DNA of 52,178 bases from Oscillospiraceae bacterium (GCA_022800525.1 JAAWQM010000015.1:1-52178); one strand, 5' to 3'. Shown: positions 1 through 8,261, numbered from the stretch's first letter. Program-made: numbers and translations. The notes: generated by a model from the letters alone, not told the origin.

Positions 1-67
1 CCATGATTTTTGTTTCGCAACTTAATCATAGTCGTTTCCACTGTGTTGCCAAGGGCTTGTTCAGTTT

Positions 68-370
68 TTACCACCCACTCATTCTACCGATGAGCCTTTT
101 TTCTTCCGTGAAATTTTCCATATCGGATGCCTGCCCCAGGAGGGCCGCGTGTACCCTTTCCGCCATGGCCGCGCCGGTATAGGCTTGCTCCGCCAGCGGA
201 CTGTTGTGGTCTTCGGGCAAGCATCTGATACAGATATTGGTATTCAGCTTCTTCTCCGGGGCCATAGATCCGTATGGATTCCATCAAGGGCGCGGGACGG
301 TCCATATCGGTATATGTACCCGTGTCATGATTTCCCCGGAGAGAACAGACGTCGTTTCCCGCCAGCGCCT
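68..370 (-). pseudogene. Possible C-terminal remnant of an unidentified gene
   Basis: Just downstream of the first LtaS-like gene the minus strand carries two protein-like stretches in different frames. One contains the run DRPAPLMESIRIYGPGEEAE and the other ends in ENFTEEKRLIGRMSGW with a stop at 68. Switching between the two near 240 would give one longer peptide, as expected of a frameshifted relic. No family is recognised and there is no convincing start or ribosome binding site, so this could equally be chance open sequence. The first 67 bases hold nothing I can assign. Confidence 0.2.
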
Positions 371-373
371 CTG

Positions 374-2239
374 TCAGGACTTTCTTGCGAAGTAATTCAG
401 CTTCATTGTGTCCCAGCTCATTTGAAGCCGCTGGCGGAGCCAGGCGTTGCGCTGGGCTATGGCCTCGGTGGGCGCCTCGTCCCCCAGAGCGTTCCAATAG
501 GTCTCGCCGTCGTACCAGGAGTAGTCCGCAAAGATGACGCAGCCGCCGTTGTCTGAAAAGATGTCGTTGCCCACATAGTGGGTCCCGTCGTTGTCCAGGC
601 CGAACAGGTTCACCAGGGTGGGCAGCACATCGTAGGAGGAGGTCGCCTTGGTGATCTTCATGTGCGGAGTGTCCTTTTCATAGATGATAAAGGGCGTGCG
701 GGTGGCAAAATTCATATCCGGCGCGCCCTTCTGCTCCATGACGAGGCCGTTGTCCAGGGTGTAGTAGTCGTAGTGGTCGGCGTACATGACCAGGACGGTG
801 TCGTCCAGCAAGCCGTCCGCCTCCAGGCGGTCATAGAGCTGGCCGATGAACAGGTCGGTCTCCCAGGCGTGGGCGAAGGCGTGGACCGCCATTTCGTTGG
901 TCCCGGCGGGCAGCTTCCGGGCGGCCCAGTCGTAGTTCTGTTTGGAAATCGCGCTGTCCTTATAGGCCCCGTGGGCGGAGTAGGTGATGATAAAGGAGAA
1001 GAAGGGTTCCCCCGCCGTCATCTCGCCGTAGGCCCGCATCAGCTCGGTATCGAAGTCCATCCGGTCTCCGGGGATGCCCATGTCCGCGCCGCTGTAGTAC
1101 TTGGCGTAGCCCCAGTTCTCATGGATTTCTCCCCGGTTGTATACATCCGCCCCGGAGCGGTGGAAGGAGTTGGCGGTATAGCCCTCCGCCGTCATCAGGC
1201 GGGCCAGGGAGTCGGGGTAGGCGTTGCGGTTATACATGGAGGACGTGCTGCCGGTGAAGGGGGAGACCAGGCCGGTGTTGACGATCATCTCCGTGTTGAA
1301 GGTCCCGGCGTCCAGATAGAGGGGCGTGTAGTGCTGGGTGAAGTCCAGGCCCTCCTGCTGGAGGCGGAAGAGGTTGGGCATAAACTCCTCGGTAATCATC
1401 CAGGTATCGATGGCCTCCAGCTGGATCAGGAGCAGGTTCTTCCCCTTGTAGCGGCCCGTCCACTGGTTGTCGGGGTCCGGAGTCTTGGAGGCGTACCACT
1501 CGTCCAGGGCCTTGACCGTATCGGCGCTGCGCACCTGATTGAGCTTGTCGTAGACGCCGTAGGTGAGGCAGAAGTCCCGGAAGGTATACTGGTACAGCCC
1601 CGCCAGCGGCAGGCACTCGTTGGGGATGGAGAAGTCCTCATAGAGGATGCTGCTCTGGTGAATGTCGAAATGGATCTGGAGCCGGTCCGTCAGATTGAAC
1701 CGCCAGTTCAGGCGGATCGCCAGGATGCACAGCGGCACCAGCGCGATGGAAACGATCCGGGAAACGCGATAGCGTTTTCCGGGAGGGACCAGAAGCACGG
1801 ACAGCGCCGTGGCAGCCAGGGCGAGGAAAAAGCAGATCCAGATCAGCTTGCGGATCTGGAGGTAGGAGGCGTCCAGGAACTTGAAGCCATCTCCGGCGAA
1901 AATCAGGATGGAGAAGGAGAAAAACGTCCCCTTGGCCTTCATAAGCAGGGCGTGGGTCAGGTACAGGACGCTGAACAGCGTACCGGTAACGCCCATGGCA
2001 ATCCGCTGGCCCAGCTGGGGCAGCAGCCGGACCAGCGCGGTGAGCATCACCGCCCAGGCCAGGGTGAAAATGCAGGGGATTGGGGAGACGCATGACGTCA
2101 TACCGGTCCCCCGGTAAAAATAGCGGAAGGTAAAATCCAATCCCAGCAGCAGGCAGAAAAAAATGCCGCTGCTGAGCGCGTCCCGCAGCCAGAACCGGGA
2201 CCATACATAGTCCCTGACGCTGGTAAGCTTCTGTTTCAT
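374..2239 (-). CDS. LtaS-like membrane sulfatase (alkaline-phosphatase superfamily)
   Basis: Predicted polytopic membrane protein of 621 aa with an extracellular sulfatase domain, the architecture of lipoteichoic acid synthases and related phosphoglycerol transferases that build anionic polymers on the outer face of the membrane. About five hydrophobic segments fill residues 20-175. The catalytic motifs of the LtaS family are readable: Glu275 in LIQLEAIDTW, the nucleophile Thr313 in AGTFNTEM, and Asp488-His489 in VMYADHY. The start follows an AGAAGG-type ribosome binding site. It lies 34 bp after a second LtaS-like gene on the same strand, so the two are probably one operon. Which polymer is made cannot be read from sequence. 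The C-terminal region after about residue 560 is not recognised. Confidence 0.85.
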   Translation of the reverse strand: MKQKLTSVRDYVWSRFWLRDALSSGIFFCLLLGLDFTFRYFYRGTGMTSCVSPIPCIFTLAWAVMLTALVRLLPQLGQRIAMGVTGTLFSVLYLTHALLMKAKGTFFSFSILIFAGDGFKFLDASYLQIRKLIWICFFLALAATALSVLLVPPGKRYRVSRIVSIALVPLCILAIRLNWRFNLTDRLQIHFDIHQSSILYEDFSIPNECLPLAGLYQYTFRDFCLTYGVYDKLNQVRSADTVKALDEWYASKTPDPDNQWTGRYKGKNLLLIQLEAIDTWMITEEFMPNLFRLQQEGLDFTQHYTPLYLDAGTFNTEMIVNTGLVSPFTGSTSSMYNRNAYPDSLARLMTAEGYTANSFHRSGADVYNRGEIHENWGYAKYYSGADMGIPGDRMDFDTELMRAYGEMTAGEPFFSFIITYSAHGAYKDSAISKQNYDWAARKLPAGTNEMAVHAFAHAWETDLFIGQLYDRLEADGLLDDTVLVMYADHYDYYTLDNGLVMEQKGAPDMNFATRTPFIIYEKDTPHMKITKATSSYDVLPTLVNLFGLDNDGTHYVGNDIFSDNGGCVIFADYSWYDGETYWNALGDEAPTEAIAQRNAWLRQRLQMSWDTMKLNYFARKS

Positions 2240-2273
2240 AAAACCCTTCTCCTTCTTTTCTAATCATTTTCCT

Positions 2274-4160
2274 TCAGTCCAGCAGGCGTTGGTACTGGAA
2301 CCCGCCGCGCCAGCAGTACTGGAGGTATTGGAATTTCTGGTACAGCTCCTGCCGCTCCTCCGGGATTTCGCTGGAGAGAACGCCGTCGGTCATGGTCCGC
2401 CCTGTGGAGGCGGCGATGGGGAACACCTCTCGCATCTCCTCCATGGCCTGCATGAAGCCGGGGCCCTCCCAGCCCAGCTGCTCAAACACCAGGTTCATCA
2501 GATAGCAGGGGGATATGTCCGGCCCCTCTCCGGTCATGTCATGCCCGATGACCGCCCTGGCCGCATCGTTGGCCCATATGAGATACCGGGTGGAATACCG
2601 GAGGTAAAAGCTCTCATCGGTCCCGGCCTCCACATCCATGCCCATCTCCTGATAGAAGCTGTTGCCGTCGCCCATCCAGGGCAGGTGGTCCCCGAAGGTC
2701 ACCAGAACCACCGGCTCGGGGTCGTCCCGCAGGCGGTCCACCAGACGGACCAGCTCCGCGTCGGTGTCCCATATGGTTTCCAGATAGTGGTTCATGGCGT
2801 TCTTGCATTCGCTGGTGCAGCTCCCGCTCAGCCAGCTTCCTCCGGCGGCCTCCGCCGTCTCGTAGGGGCCGTGGCTCTGGACGTTGACGGAAAAGGAAAA
2901 ATAGGGGGAACCGGCGGCTTTCTTGAAATCAGCGTAAATTTCCGGCAGCAGGACGCTGTCCTCCGGGTAGCGGGCCTTGGTGAGCTGGTCATAGTCCCCC
3001 TCCAGGAAGCGGTAGCGCTCAAAGCCCAGGTAACCGTTGATGTTCTGCCGGTTATAGAACCACTGGTAGTAGGGATGGCTGCCCTCCGCCGTGTAGCCCT
3101 GGCTCCGCAGATACCAGACGTAGGAGTTGGTGTTGCCTCGAAAATTGTTCAGCTGGTAGTCGCCGGTGAGGAAGCACCGCTCGGTATCCACCGTACCTCC
3201 GGCGAATATGTTGGTCACCAGATTGCCGGTATAGCTCTCCGCCTCCAGGGCGTGGTAAGGACCGTAGCCGCTGGCGTCCAGACCGTCTATGTCATACAGG
3301 GAGAAATCCACGTACGCCTCCCGCATGAGGGCGATGATGCTGACCTTCCGGTCCTCGGGGATGTCCGCGCTCTCATAGCCGGAAAGGAGCGCTTCCGCCT
3401 CGCTCCTCTGGTAGCCCTTGGGCGGAGTCTCCAGAAAGTCGGAGACGCTATGGACAAAGGGGTATACAAAGCCCCGTGAGATGTAGTCTTGGGTCGGACT
3501 CCAATGGTTGAGGTGCTCGCAGTTCTCTATGGACTCATACCGCTCCCCGTCCAGGTAGACCGGAGTCAAGACGGCGGCGGCGAGCAGAGCGGCGGCAGTG
3601 GCGGCGGCCCGGTACCGCCAGCCGCGGACTCTGCCGGGGGCCAGGACCCGCAGCGCCGCCGCTCCCAGCAGCAGGCACAGCAGCGTCTTGACGATGGTGG
3701 AGTTGATGAAAAGCTCATAGTGGCCGCCGGTGGCCATGGCCTTGGCCTCATGGAGGATCAGCATGTCCTCAAAGTAGAGGGGATCGTCCCGGAAGATGAG
3801 CTTGAAATAGTTCCCCAGGCTGAGCCCGAGGGCGACGCCGCCCCCCGCCAGGAACGCGCTCCATGCATTCCCCGTCAGGCCGTAGAACAGGACGGCCAGC
3901 AGGACCACGGGGACCGTGTTCAGCGCCATGATGGCGGCGCTTTGGAAATAGCCGTCCACGACCTCAATGGGATAGGGCCCCACGGCCATCCGCAGCAGAA
4001 CCAGTCCCATGCATGTCCCCGCGCCCAGCAGCAGCGCCCAGCGCCAGATATAGTAGAGGGCCCTGCGGCCCCGGGACCAGTCGGGGGCAGGCTGCGGCTG
4101 GACGAGGAAAAGGTTTTTCCAGAAACTTTTCAATCCAGTATCCTCCTGTCGGTAAATCAC
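2274..4160 (-). CDS. LtaS-like membrane sulfatase, second paralogue
   Basis: A 628-aa protein with the same plan as its downstream neighbour but clearly divergent: an N-terminal cytoplasmic stretch, hydrophobic segments at about residues 40-60, 75-120, 155-175 and 185-200, then an extracellular sulfatase domain. Putative catalytic residues are Glu281 (ALMREAYVDF), Thr323 (AGGTVDTE) and Asp491-His492 (VTFGDHLPW). By family knowledge this suggests transfer of a phosphoglycerol- or phosphoethanolamine-type group from lipid to a surface glycan. It is the first gene of the pair; an operon with the following LtaS-like gene is likely. The substrate is not determinable here. Confidence 0.83.
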   Translation of the reverse strand: MIYRQEDTGLKSFWKNLFLVQPQPAPDWSRGRRALYYIWRWALLLGAGTCMGLVLLRMAVGPYPIEVVDGYFQSAAIMALNTVPVVLLAVLFYGLTGNAWSAFLAGGGVALGLSLGNYFKLIFRDDPLYFEDMLILHEAKAMATGGHYELFINSTIVKTLLCLLLGAAALRVLAPGRVRGWRYRAAATAAALLAAAVLTPVYLDGERYESIENCEHLNHWSPTQDYISRGFVYPFVHSVSDFLETPPKGYQRSEAEALLSGYESADIPEDRKVSIIALMREAYVDFSLYDIDGLDASGYGPYHALEAESYTGNLVTNIFAGGTVDTERCFLTGDYQLNNFRGNTNSYVWYLRSQGYTAEGSHPYYQWFYNRQNINGYLGFERYRFLEGDYDQLTKARYPEDSVLLPEIYADFKKAAGSPYFSFSVNVQSHGPYETAEAAGGSWLSGSCTSECKNAMNHYLETIWDTDAELVRLVDRLRDDPEPVVLVTFGDHLPWMGDGNSFYQEMGMDVEAGTDESFYLRYSTRYLIWANDAARAVIGHDMTGEGPDISPCYLMNLVFEQLGWEGPGFMQAMEEMREVFPIAASTGRTMTDGVLSSEIPEERQELYQKFQYLQYCWRGGFQYQRLLD

Positions 4161-4286
4161 TTTTCAGCATTATAGTCCCTTTTTCCAGGAATAGCAAGGA
4201 TGTTTCGCAATGAAAATTTTATGATTTGGTTAAGATGACGGAGGCGGCAGGTTTTATGGGGGGCGGAACCGAAAGGATTTGCGTCA

Positions 4287-4335
4287 CGGAAATCAATTTT
4301 CAGAAGAAGGATTTACCAACTCCCATCAGACTGCG
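4287..4335 (+). repeat. Copy of a dispersed AAATCAATTTTC repeat (one end)
   Basis: The segment begins GGAAATCAATTTTCAGAAG and runs to CAGACTGCG. It resembles intergenic segments near 27584, 32061, 33676 and 47864, which share the ATCAATTTT core and, in the best copies, a following CCAGACTGTGC block. It lies in the gap between the LtaS pair and gpr, and looks like one arm of a MITE-like element whose other arm is missing. Confidence 0.5.
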
Positions 4336-4337
4336 TA

Positions 4338-4409
4338 AGAAGCTGTATTCACAGGCGGCTTTCAACACCTGTGAATACAGCTTCTAAGGGCGGGCGCCGC
4401 CCGCCCTTA
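4338..4409 (-). terminator. Two strong stem-loops at the 3' end of gpr
   Basis: A perfect 18-bp inverted repeat (arms 4338-4355 and 4368-4385, 12-nt loop) directly adjoins a second perfect 11-bp GC-rich hairpin (4385-4395 and 4399-4409) that includes the gpr stop codon. On the minus strand these follow gpr at once and may stop transcription or protect the 3' end. There is no good U tract, so a classical intrinsic terminator is not certain. The GC hairpin resembles the palindromes found in other gaps of this window. Confidence 0.45.
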
Positions 4410-5288
4410 CGCCAGCAGAGCCTCCAGATCGTCCGGCTCCAGAGTGGGCTGGAGCATCAGGTCCAGTCCGTAGCCCACCACCCGCGCCAGCTCCCGCAGC
4501 TTGTAGTCGATGCTGTCCGGCGTGACGAAGAGGCCCTTGCCCTGGAGCCGTCCCAGATTCTCCTCGTCGCCTCCCGCCTGGGCCAGCAGGTCCTTGGCCG
4601 CCGTCTCCACGCTGACCACCGTAGGTACGCCGATGGACACCACCGGCACTCCCAGGGTCTCCCGGTTCAGGGCCTGCCGGTGGTTGCCTACACCGCTGCC
4701 GGGGATGAGGCCCGTGTCGGAGACCTGGATGGTGGTGCACAGCCGGTCCAGGCTCCGGGCTGCCAGGGCGTCCACCACCACCACCGCCGCGGGCCTCACG
4801 CGCTCCACCGCGCCGCTGATCCACTCCGCGGCCTCAATGCCCGTGCTGCCCACCACCCCCGCTCCCAGGGCCGACACGCTGCGCAGGGTGGGCAGGGCCT
4901 CCTGGAGGTGGCGGGTGACCAGAATATGGTCCAGGGCGCGGGGGCCCAGGGCATCGGGGGTCATGGCGGGATTGCCGAGGCCCGCCACCAGGACAGGGCC
5001 TTCCTCCGGCAGCAGGGGCTCCAGCAGGTAGGCCAGGGCCTGGGCCGCCCGGAAGAAGGCCCCCTCCTCCCGCCGCCAGAGGGCGGAGACGTCCAGGGTC
5101 TGGTAAATGCCTCTGGGCTTGCCCAGGGCCCGCTCTCCCTCCCCGTCAAGAATCTCCACCCGGGTGACGGGGAAGCCGCACAGCTCCTCGTCCCGTGCGA
5201 TGACCCCCTCCAGCCGGGTGGTCTGCCCGGCGCTCTCCCGCCAGAGCTGGTGGGCCTCGGCGGCCAGGTCGGTATGAATGGTCAGCAT
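4407..5288 (-). CDS. gpr: Germination protease GPR (spore protease)
   Basis: GPR degrades small acid-soluble spore proteins in the core when spores germinate. The 293-aa product begins MLTIHTDLAAEAHQLW, close to the TDLA-EA signature at the N-terminus of the GPR zymogen, and contains the family blocks VLVAGLGNPAMTPDALGP, VDALAARSLDRLCTTIQ and DTGLIPGSGVGNHR. The frame stays open upstream into antisense rpsT, but the ATG at 5288 fits the family N-terminus and follows CGAGG. It is somewhat shorter than the Bacillus enzyme (about 370 aa). Its presence marks a spore former. A forespore-type promoter candidate lies in the shared gap with rpsT. Confidence 0.93.
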   Translation of the reverse strand: MLTIHTDLAAEAHQLWRESAGQTTRLEGVIARDEELCGFPVTRVEILDGEGERALGKPRGIYQTLDVSALWRREEGAFFRAAQALAYLLEPLLPEEGPVLVAGLGNPAMTPDALGPRALDHILVTRHLQEALPTLRSVSALGAGVVGSTGIEAAEWISGAVERVRPAAVVVVDALAARSLDRLCTTIQVSDTGLIPGSGVGNHRQALNRETLGVPVVSIGVPTVVSVETAAKDLLAQAGGDEENLGRLQGKGLFVTPDSIDYKLRELARVVGYGLDLMLQPTLEPDDLEALLA

Positions 5289-5359
5289 AATTCGTGATAC
5301 CTCGTTTCTCCAGACACAATATCTGGTAGTCTTGCCGCTATTTTCCCACGGGCCGACAG

Positions 5360-5389
5360 AAATATGTAAGAATGAAAAAGAAATTTTCA
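5360..5389 (-). promoter_or_regulatory. Candidate sigma-G-like promoter for gpr
   Basis: On the minus strand TGAAAA (5384-5389) is followed after 17 nt by CATATTT (5360-5366), a partial match to the forespore consensus TGNATA-N17-CATACTA. gpr is a known sigma-G target in Bacillus, which supports the idea, but the -10 match is only moderate. Confidence 0.35.
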
Positions 5390-5426
5390 AAAATTCCTTG
5401 CAATTTTTGAAAATCCATGTTAAAAT
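5383..5426 (+). promoter_or_regulatory. rpsT promoter with overlapping 13-bp palindrome
   Basis: TTGCAA (5398-5403), 17-bp spacer, TAAAAT (5421-5426) form a good vegetative promoter about 64 nt before the rpsT start. A perfect inverted repeat (arms 5383-5395 and 5402-5414, 6-nt loop) overlaps the -35 box. It may be an operator, or simply AT-rich bending DNA between divergent genes. Confidence 0.6.
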
Positions 5427-5489
5427 ACCATTCTGCGTGGGGCAGGCGTTCGCCTGGCTCCATAGTCCCAACCGGAGGAGGTGTTTGGT

Positions 5490-5753
5490 TTGCCTAATAT
5501 CAAGTCCGCTAAGAAGCGTGTGCTGGTGGCTGAGGTCCGCAATGCCCGCAACAAGGCTGAGAGATCCGCGATGAAGACTGCCGTCAAGAAGTTTGAGGCC
5601 GCTGCCGTAGATGGCAATCGCACCGAGGCCGAGGGCGCTTACAAGGTCGCGGTCAAGGCCGTGGACAAGGCCGCCGCCAAGGGCATTCTGCACAAGAACA
5701 ATGCCGCTCACAAAAAGAGCGCCATGACGCTGAAGCTCAACAAGATCGGCTGA
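5490..5753 (+). CDS. rpsT: 30S ribosomal protein S20
   Basis: S20 binds 16S rRNA early in assembly of the small subunit. The 87-aa product reads MPNIKSAKKRV at the N-terminus, is rich in Lys/Ala throughout and ends in KSAMTLKLNKIG, all typical of S20. The start chosen is TTG at 5490, because it gives the canonical N-terminus and lies 9 nt after GGAGGAG (5474-5480). An upstream in-frame GTG at 5481 would add three residues and would sit directly on the ribosome binding site. The gene is single and ends in a strong terminator. Confidence 0.95.
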   Translation: MPNIKSAKKRVLVAEVRNARNKAERSAMKTAVKKFEAAAVDGNRTEAEGAYKVAVKAVDKAAAKGILHKNNAAHKKSAMTLKLNKIG

Positions 5754-5773
5754 TCGACAAACCAGATGACCAA

Positions 5774-5808
5774 AAGGGACGGCCCGTTTCCGGGGCCGTC
5801 CCTTTTCT
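5774..5808 (+). terminator. Intrinsic terminator of rpsT
   Basis: GGGACGGCC pairs with GGCCGTCCC around a short loop and is followed by CTTTTCT. It lies about 20 nt after the rpsT stop codon. Confidence 0.85.
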
Positions 5809-5833
5809 GCCGCGTCATGGACAGACGCCGCGC

Positions 5834-6276
5834 CTACCGCTGCTCGTTGAGGTACAGGCTGACGCGGTTGTCGAGCAGGTCAATGGTCTGGTCCAGGGTC
5901 TTGTCCCCGGCAAAGCAGGGGCCAGGCATCTCCCAGACGATGTTGGCAAGGTCGTCCTCCGGCCAGTAAAGCTGGGTGGTGTGGTCCACAAGCTCCTGGA
6001 ACCGCTGAATCTTATCCTCTGTAACAAGGTGCATCAAAGTAACCGGAGGTCCATACGTAAAATGCGTATGGGCGGAAAGGACTTCTCGGGGTTCCTCGGG
6101 GACCGGCGGGCGATCTCATTCGCCTCCTTCAGTTCTCCAAAGAGCAGCAGTTCAAAGTCATATAGATTGACTGGCATAAGCGCCACATTAAAAAGTTTGC
6201 CTTTTGTGCTGCGCGGCATAATCAGAGTACGGATAAAATCCCAGGCTGCCTCCTTGTGCTGACAGGAGGAAGACAT
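5834..6276 (-). pseudogene. Degraded C-terminal part of an extracellular solute-binding protein
   Basis: Two minus-strand frames together resemble the C-terminus of ABC-transporter sugar-binding lipoproteins. The upstream part contains HKEAAWDFIRTLI and NVALMPVNLYDFELLL. After a stop near 6034 a shifted frame continues with EDKIQRFQELVDHTTQLYW, ends LLDNRVSLYLNEQR and stops at 5834. These are the usual closing helices of that family. No N-terminus, signal peptide or partner permease genes are present, so this is a relic. The assignment rests on general pattern resemblance. Confidence 0.6.
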
Positions 6277-6346
6277 GGACAGAATATTTTTAGCGGGATA
6301 AAAAGCTGCCCGAACTGCCGTCGGGTAGCCTGCAAAATCAGTCCGC

Positions 6347-6382
6347 GAAGAAACCGGCCCTTCCTGTGGGGAGGGCCGGTCC
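6347..6382 (-). terminator. Intrinsic terminator of pta
   Basis: On the minus strand ACCGGCCCT and AGGGCCGGT pair around a short loop and are followed by TTCTT. It starts about 12 nt after the pta stop codon. Confidence 0.75.
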
Positions 6383-6393
6383 GATGGATCTTC

Positions 6394-7407
6394 TTACTTC
6401 ATCCCTGCCGTGATAATGGCCATCTTGTAGACCTCCTCGGCGTTGCAGCCCCGGGAGAGGTCGTTGATAGGGGCGTTGAGGCCCTGGAGGATAGGGCCAT
6501 AGGCCTCGTAGCCGCCCAGACGCTGGGCGATCTTATAGCCGATGTTGCCCGCTTCGATGTTGGGGAAGATAAAGGTGTTGGCGTACCCGGCTACCTGGCT
6601 GCCGGGGAACTTGAGCTGGCCGACAGTGGGAGAGACAGCGGCGTCGAACTGCATCTCGCCGTCAATGGCGAACTCAGGGGCCAACTCTCTGGCCACCTTG
6701 GTGGCCTCGGCGGAGAGGGGCACGGTGGCGCCCTTGCCGGAGCCCTTGGTGGAGAAGCTGAGCATAGCGACCTTGGGCTCGATGCCGAAGAACCGGGCGG
6801 TGCGGGCGGACTCCACGGCTACCTCCGCCAGCTTCTGGGCGGCGGAGACGGTGACGTTGCCCTCCTTGTCCACGCTGTCCTCATAGGAGATATTGATGGC
6901 GCAGTCGCCCATGCAGAGCATCTTCAGGGCGTCGTCTCCGGTGTCCCGCTTCATGATGAAGCAGGAGGAGACCAGATGGGCGCCGGGCTTGGTCTTGATG
7001 AGCTGGAGGGCGGGGCGGACGGTGTCGGCGGTGGAGTAGGTCGCGCCGCCCAGCAGGGCGTCGGCCTTGCCCAGCTTTACCAGCATGGTGCCGAAGTAGT
7101 TGCCCTTTCTGAGGGAGGCGCGGCAGTCCTCCTCGCTCATCTTGCCCTTGCGCAGTTCCACCATCCTGGCGACCATATCGTCCATTCCCTCGTAGGTCTC
7201 GGGGTCGATGATTTCCGCGCGGGAGATGTCGAAGCCGTTCTTCTCAGCGGCGGCCCTGACCTCGTTAACATTGCCCACCAGGATGACGTTCATGAGGTCC
7301 TCCTGAATGAGGCGGGCGGCGGCCTCCTGGATGCGGGCGTCGGGACCCTCGGTGAAGACGATGGTGCGGCGGTTTTCCTTCAGGTTGTTCAAAAGAGCAG
7401 TAAACAT
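6394..7407 (-). CDS. pta: Phosphate acetyltransferase
   Basis: Interconverts acetyl-CoA and acetyl phosphate, the first step of acetate formation with ATP gain through acetate kinase. The 337-aa protein matches the short clostridial/Bacillus Pta form, a PTA_PTB domain without the long N-terminal extension of enterobacteria. Typical blocks are VFTEGPDARIQEAA near the N-terminus, ALLGGATYSTADTVRPALQ mid-protein, MLSFSTKGSGKG, and FPNIEAGNIGYKIAQRLGG near the C-terminus. The ATG at 7407 follows GGAGG. No ackA lies beside it; the gene is bounded by its own terminator and by an XRE regulator gene, so it is probably monocistronic. Confidence 0.95.
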   Translation of the reverse strand: MFTALLNNLKENRRTIVFTEGPDARIQEAAARLIQEDLMNVILVGNVNEVRAAAEKNGFDISRAEIIDPETYEGMDDMVARMVELRKGKMSEEDCRASLRKGNYFGTMLVKLGKADALLGGATYSTADTVRPALQLIKTKPGAHLVSSCFIMKRDTGDDALKMLCMGDCAINISYEDSVDKEGNVTVSAAQKLAEVAVESARTARFFGIEPKVAMLSFSTKGSGKGATVPLSAEATKVARELAPEFAIDGEMQFDAAVSPTVGQLKFPGSQVAGYANTFIFPNIEAGNIGYKIAQRLGGYEAYGPILQGLNAPINDLSRGCNAEEVYKMAIITAGMK

Positions 7408-7541
7408 GGCTAACTTCCTCCGTATGATTTTTATGTTCGCAGGACCCGTCCTGCACAGACGGAACCATTATACACCAACCCCTTCCCGTCCTCAATATTT
7501 ATTTTGTAAATTCATGAAAATTTGCGGCGCTGGGGTCCGCC

Positions 7542-7868
7542 CTACACATCGCTTTCCAACAGCCAGGTGAGAAAACTCCGGGCGATTTCCAGCTTTTTCC
7601 CCTCCATGTTCCGCAGCAGCTCCGCAACATTTTTCCATCCGCCGTCCTCATGCCGCGCCGTGCCTACCAGGAATTCGTCCGGCGTGGTCTCCAGGGCGAA
7701 GGCGAGCCGCATGACGACTTCCGTAGAGGGGATGGATGCTGCCCGCTCAATGCTGCTCAGGTATCCAAATCCAATATCGGCCCGTTCCTCAACTTCAGCT
7801 TGTGTCAGCTTGAGCTTCTTTCTGCGCCGCGCAATCCTCCGGCCAATTTCTTTATAATCCAATTTCAT
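7542..7868 (-). CDS. XRE-family transcriptional regulator
   Basis: A 108-aa protein with an N-terminal helix-turn-helix of the Cro/C1 type at about residues 6-60 (RRKKLKLTQAEVEERADI, then YLSSIERAASIPSTEVVMRL), followed by a 45-residue helical tail that probably dimerises. The start at 7868 was preferred over an upstream in-frame ATG at 7898 because CGGAGG lies 7 nt before it. It is divergent from a 56-aa ORF; the gap holds ACTTTATAA-type repeats, one overlapping the -10 of the divergent promoter, which suggests autoregulation or control of the small gene. Targets are unknown. Confidence 0.85.
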   Translation of the reverse strand: MKLDYKEIGRRIARRRKKLKLTQAEVEERADIGFGYLSSIERAASIPSTEVVMRLAFALETTPDEFLVGTARHEDGGWKNVAELLRNMEGKKLEIARSFLTWLLESDV

Positions 7869-7880
7869 TTTGAGCCTCCG

Positions 7881-7978
7881 ACTTTGCAATAAAGTCATCT
7901 TATGGAGACACGAAACACTTTATAAGGGACTATAAACTGATTTTCAGCTTGACACATGAGCTCGACGACTTTATAATG
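7881..7978 (+). promoter_or_regulatory. Consensus promoter with repeated ACTTTATAA motifs
   Basis: TTGACA (7949-7954), 17-bp spacer and TATAAT (7972-7977) match the vegetative consensus exactly and point to the 56-aa ORF. ACTTTATAA occurs at 7916-7924 and again at 7969-7976 over the -10; a TTTATA-N6-TATAAA inverted repeat starts at 7918 and ACTTT-N5-AAAGT at 7881. These are candidate operators for the adjacent XRE protein. Confidence 0.65.
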
Positions 7979-8009
7979 GGATATCATACCATCAGAGGGG
8001 GACGCCGCT

Positions 8010-8180
8010 ATGTACAAAGAGATGTATCTGCTCCTGTTCAACGCCATGACGGACACGCTGAAGCTGTTGGAAAAGGGGAACGTGTGGGACGCGAAAAAGG
8101 CGCTGATGACCGCCCAGAGCGAGGCGGAGGAAATTTATATATCCTGGAACGGTGACGAAGATGACAGTGAAGAGGCGTAA
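8010..8180 (+). CDS. Small acidic hypothetical protein (56 aa)
   Basis: The product begins MYKEMYLLLFNAMTDTLKLL, continues through a charged helix (KALMTAQSEAEEIYISW) and ends in an acidic tail GDEDDSEEA. It is too short for most ORF cut-offs. Support: an exact consensus promoter 33 bp upstream, the ribosome-binding element AGAGGGGG before ATG 8010, and amphipathic helical periodicity. I do not recognise a named family; similar short proteins are common in Clostridia and their phages. It lies between an XRE regulator and a T-box leader, so it could be a partner or target of the regulator. Confidence 0.65.
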   Translation: MYKEMYLLLFNAMTDTLKLLEKGNVWDAKKALMTAQSEAEEIYISWNGDEDDSEEA

Positions 8181-8226
8181 TTTGTGGAAAACTTTGTGGG
8201 AAATGTGAAAAACTTTGATAAGGCTA

Positions 8227-8255
8227 TTGACATTCCTCCCGTGCCGTGCTATAAT
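8227..8255 (+). promoter_or_regulatory. Consensus promoter of the T-box transcript
   Basis: TTGACA (8227-8232), 17-bp spacer, TATAAT (8250-8255): an exact match to the vegetative consensus. Transcription would start near 8262, at the 5' end of the T-box leader. A further ACTTTTTATAAGT element sits at 8265-8277. Confidence 0.85.
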
Positions 8256-8261
8256 TCCACT

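Noticed and set aside
578-2095. Long open frame opposite the first LtaS-like gene
   Set aside because: Its composition (Gly/Val/Arg/Gln-rich, no domains) is that of an antisense shadow in GC-rich coding DNA; the minus-strand gene explains the region. The same holds for long frames opposite the genes at 10505-12973, 37251-39293, 39274-40698 and 20678-22057.
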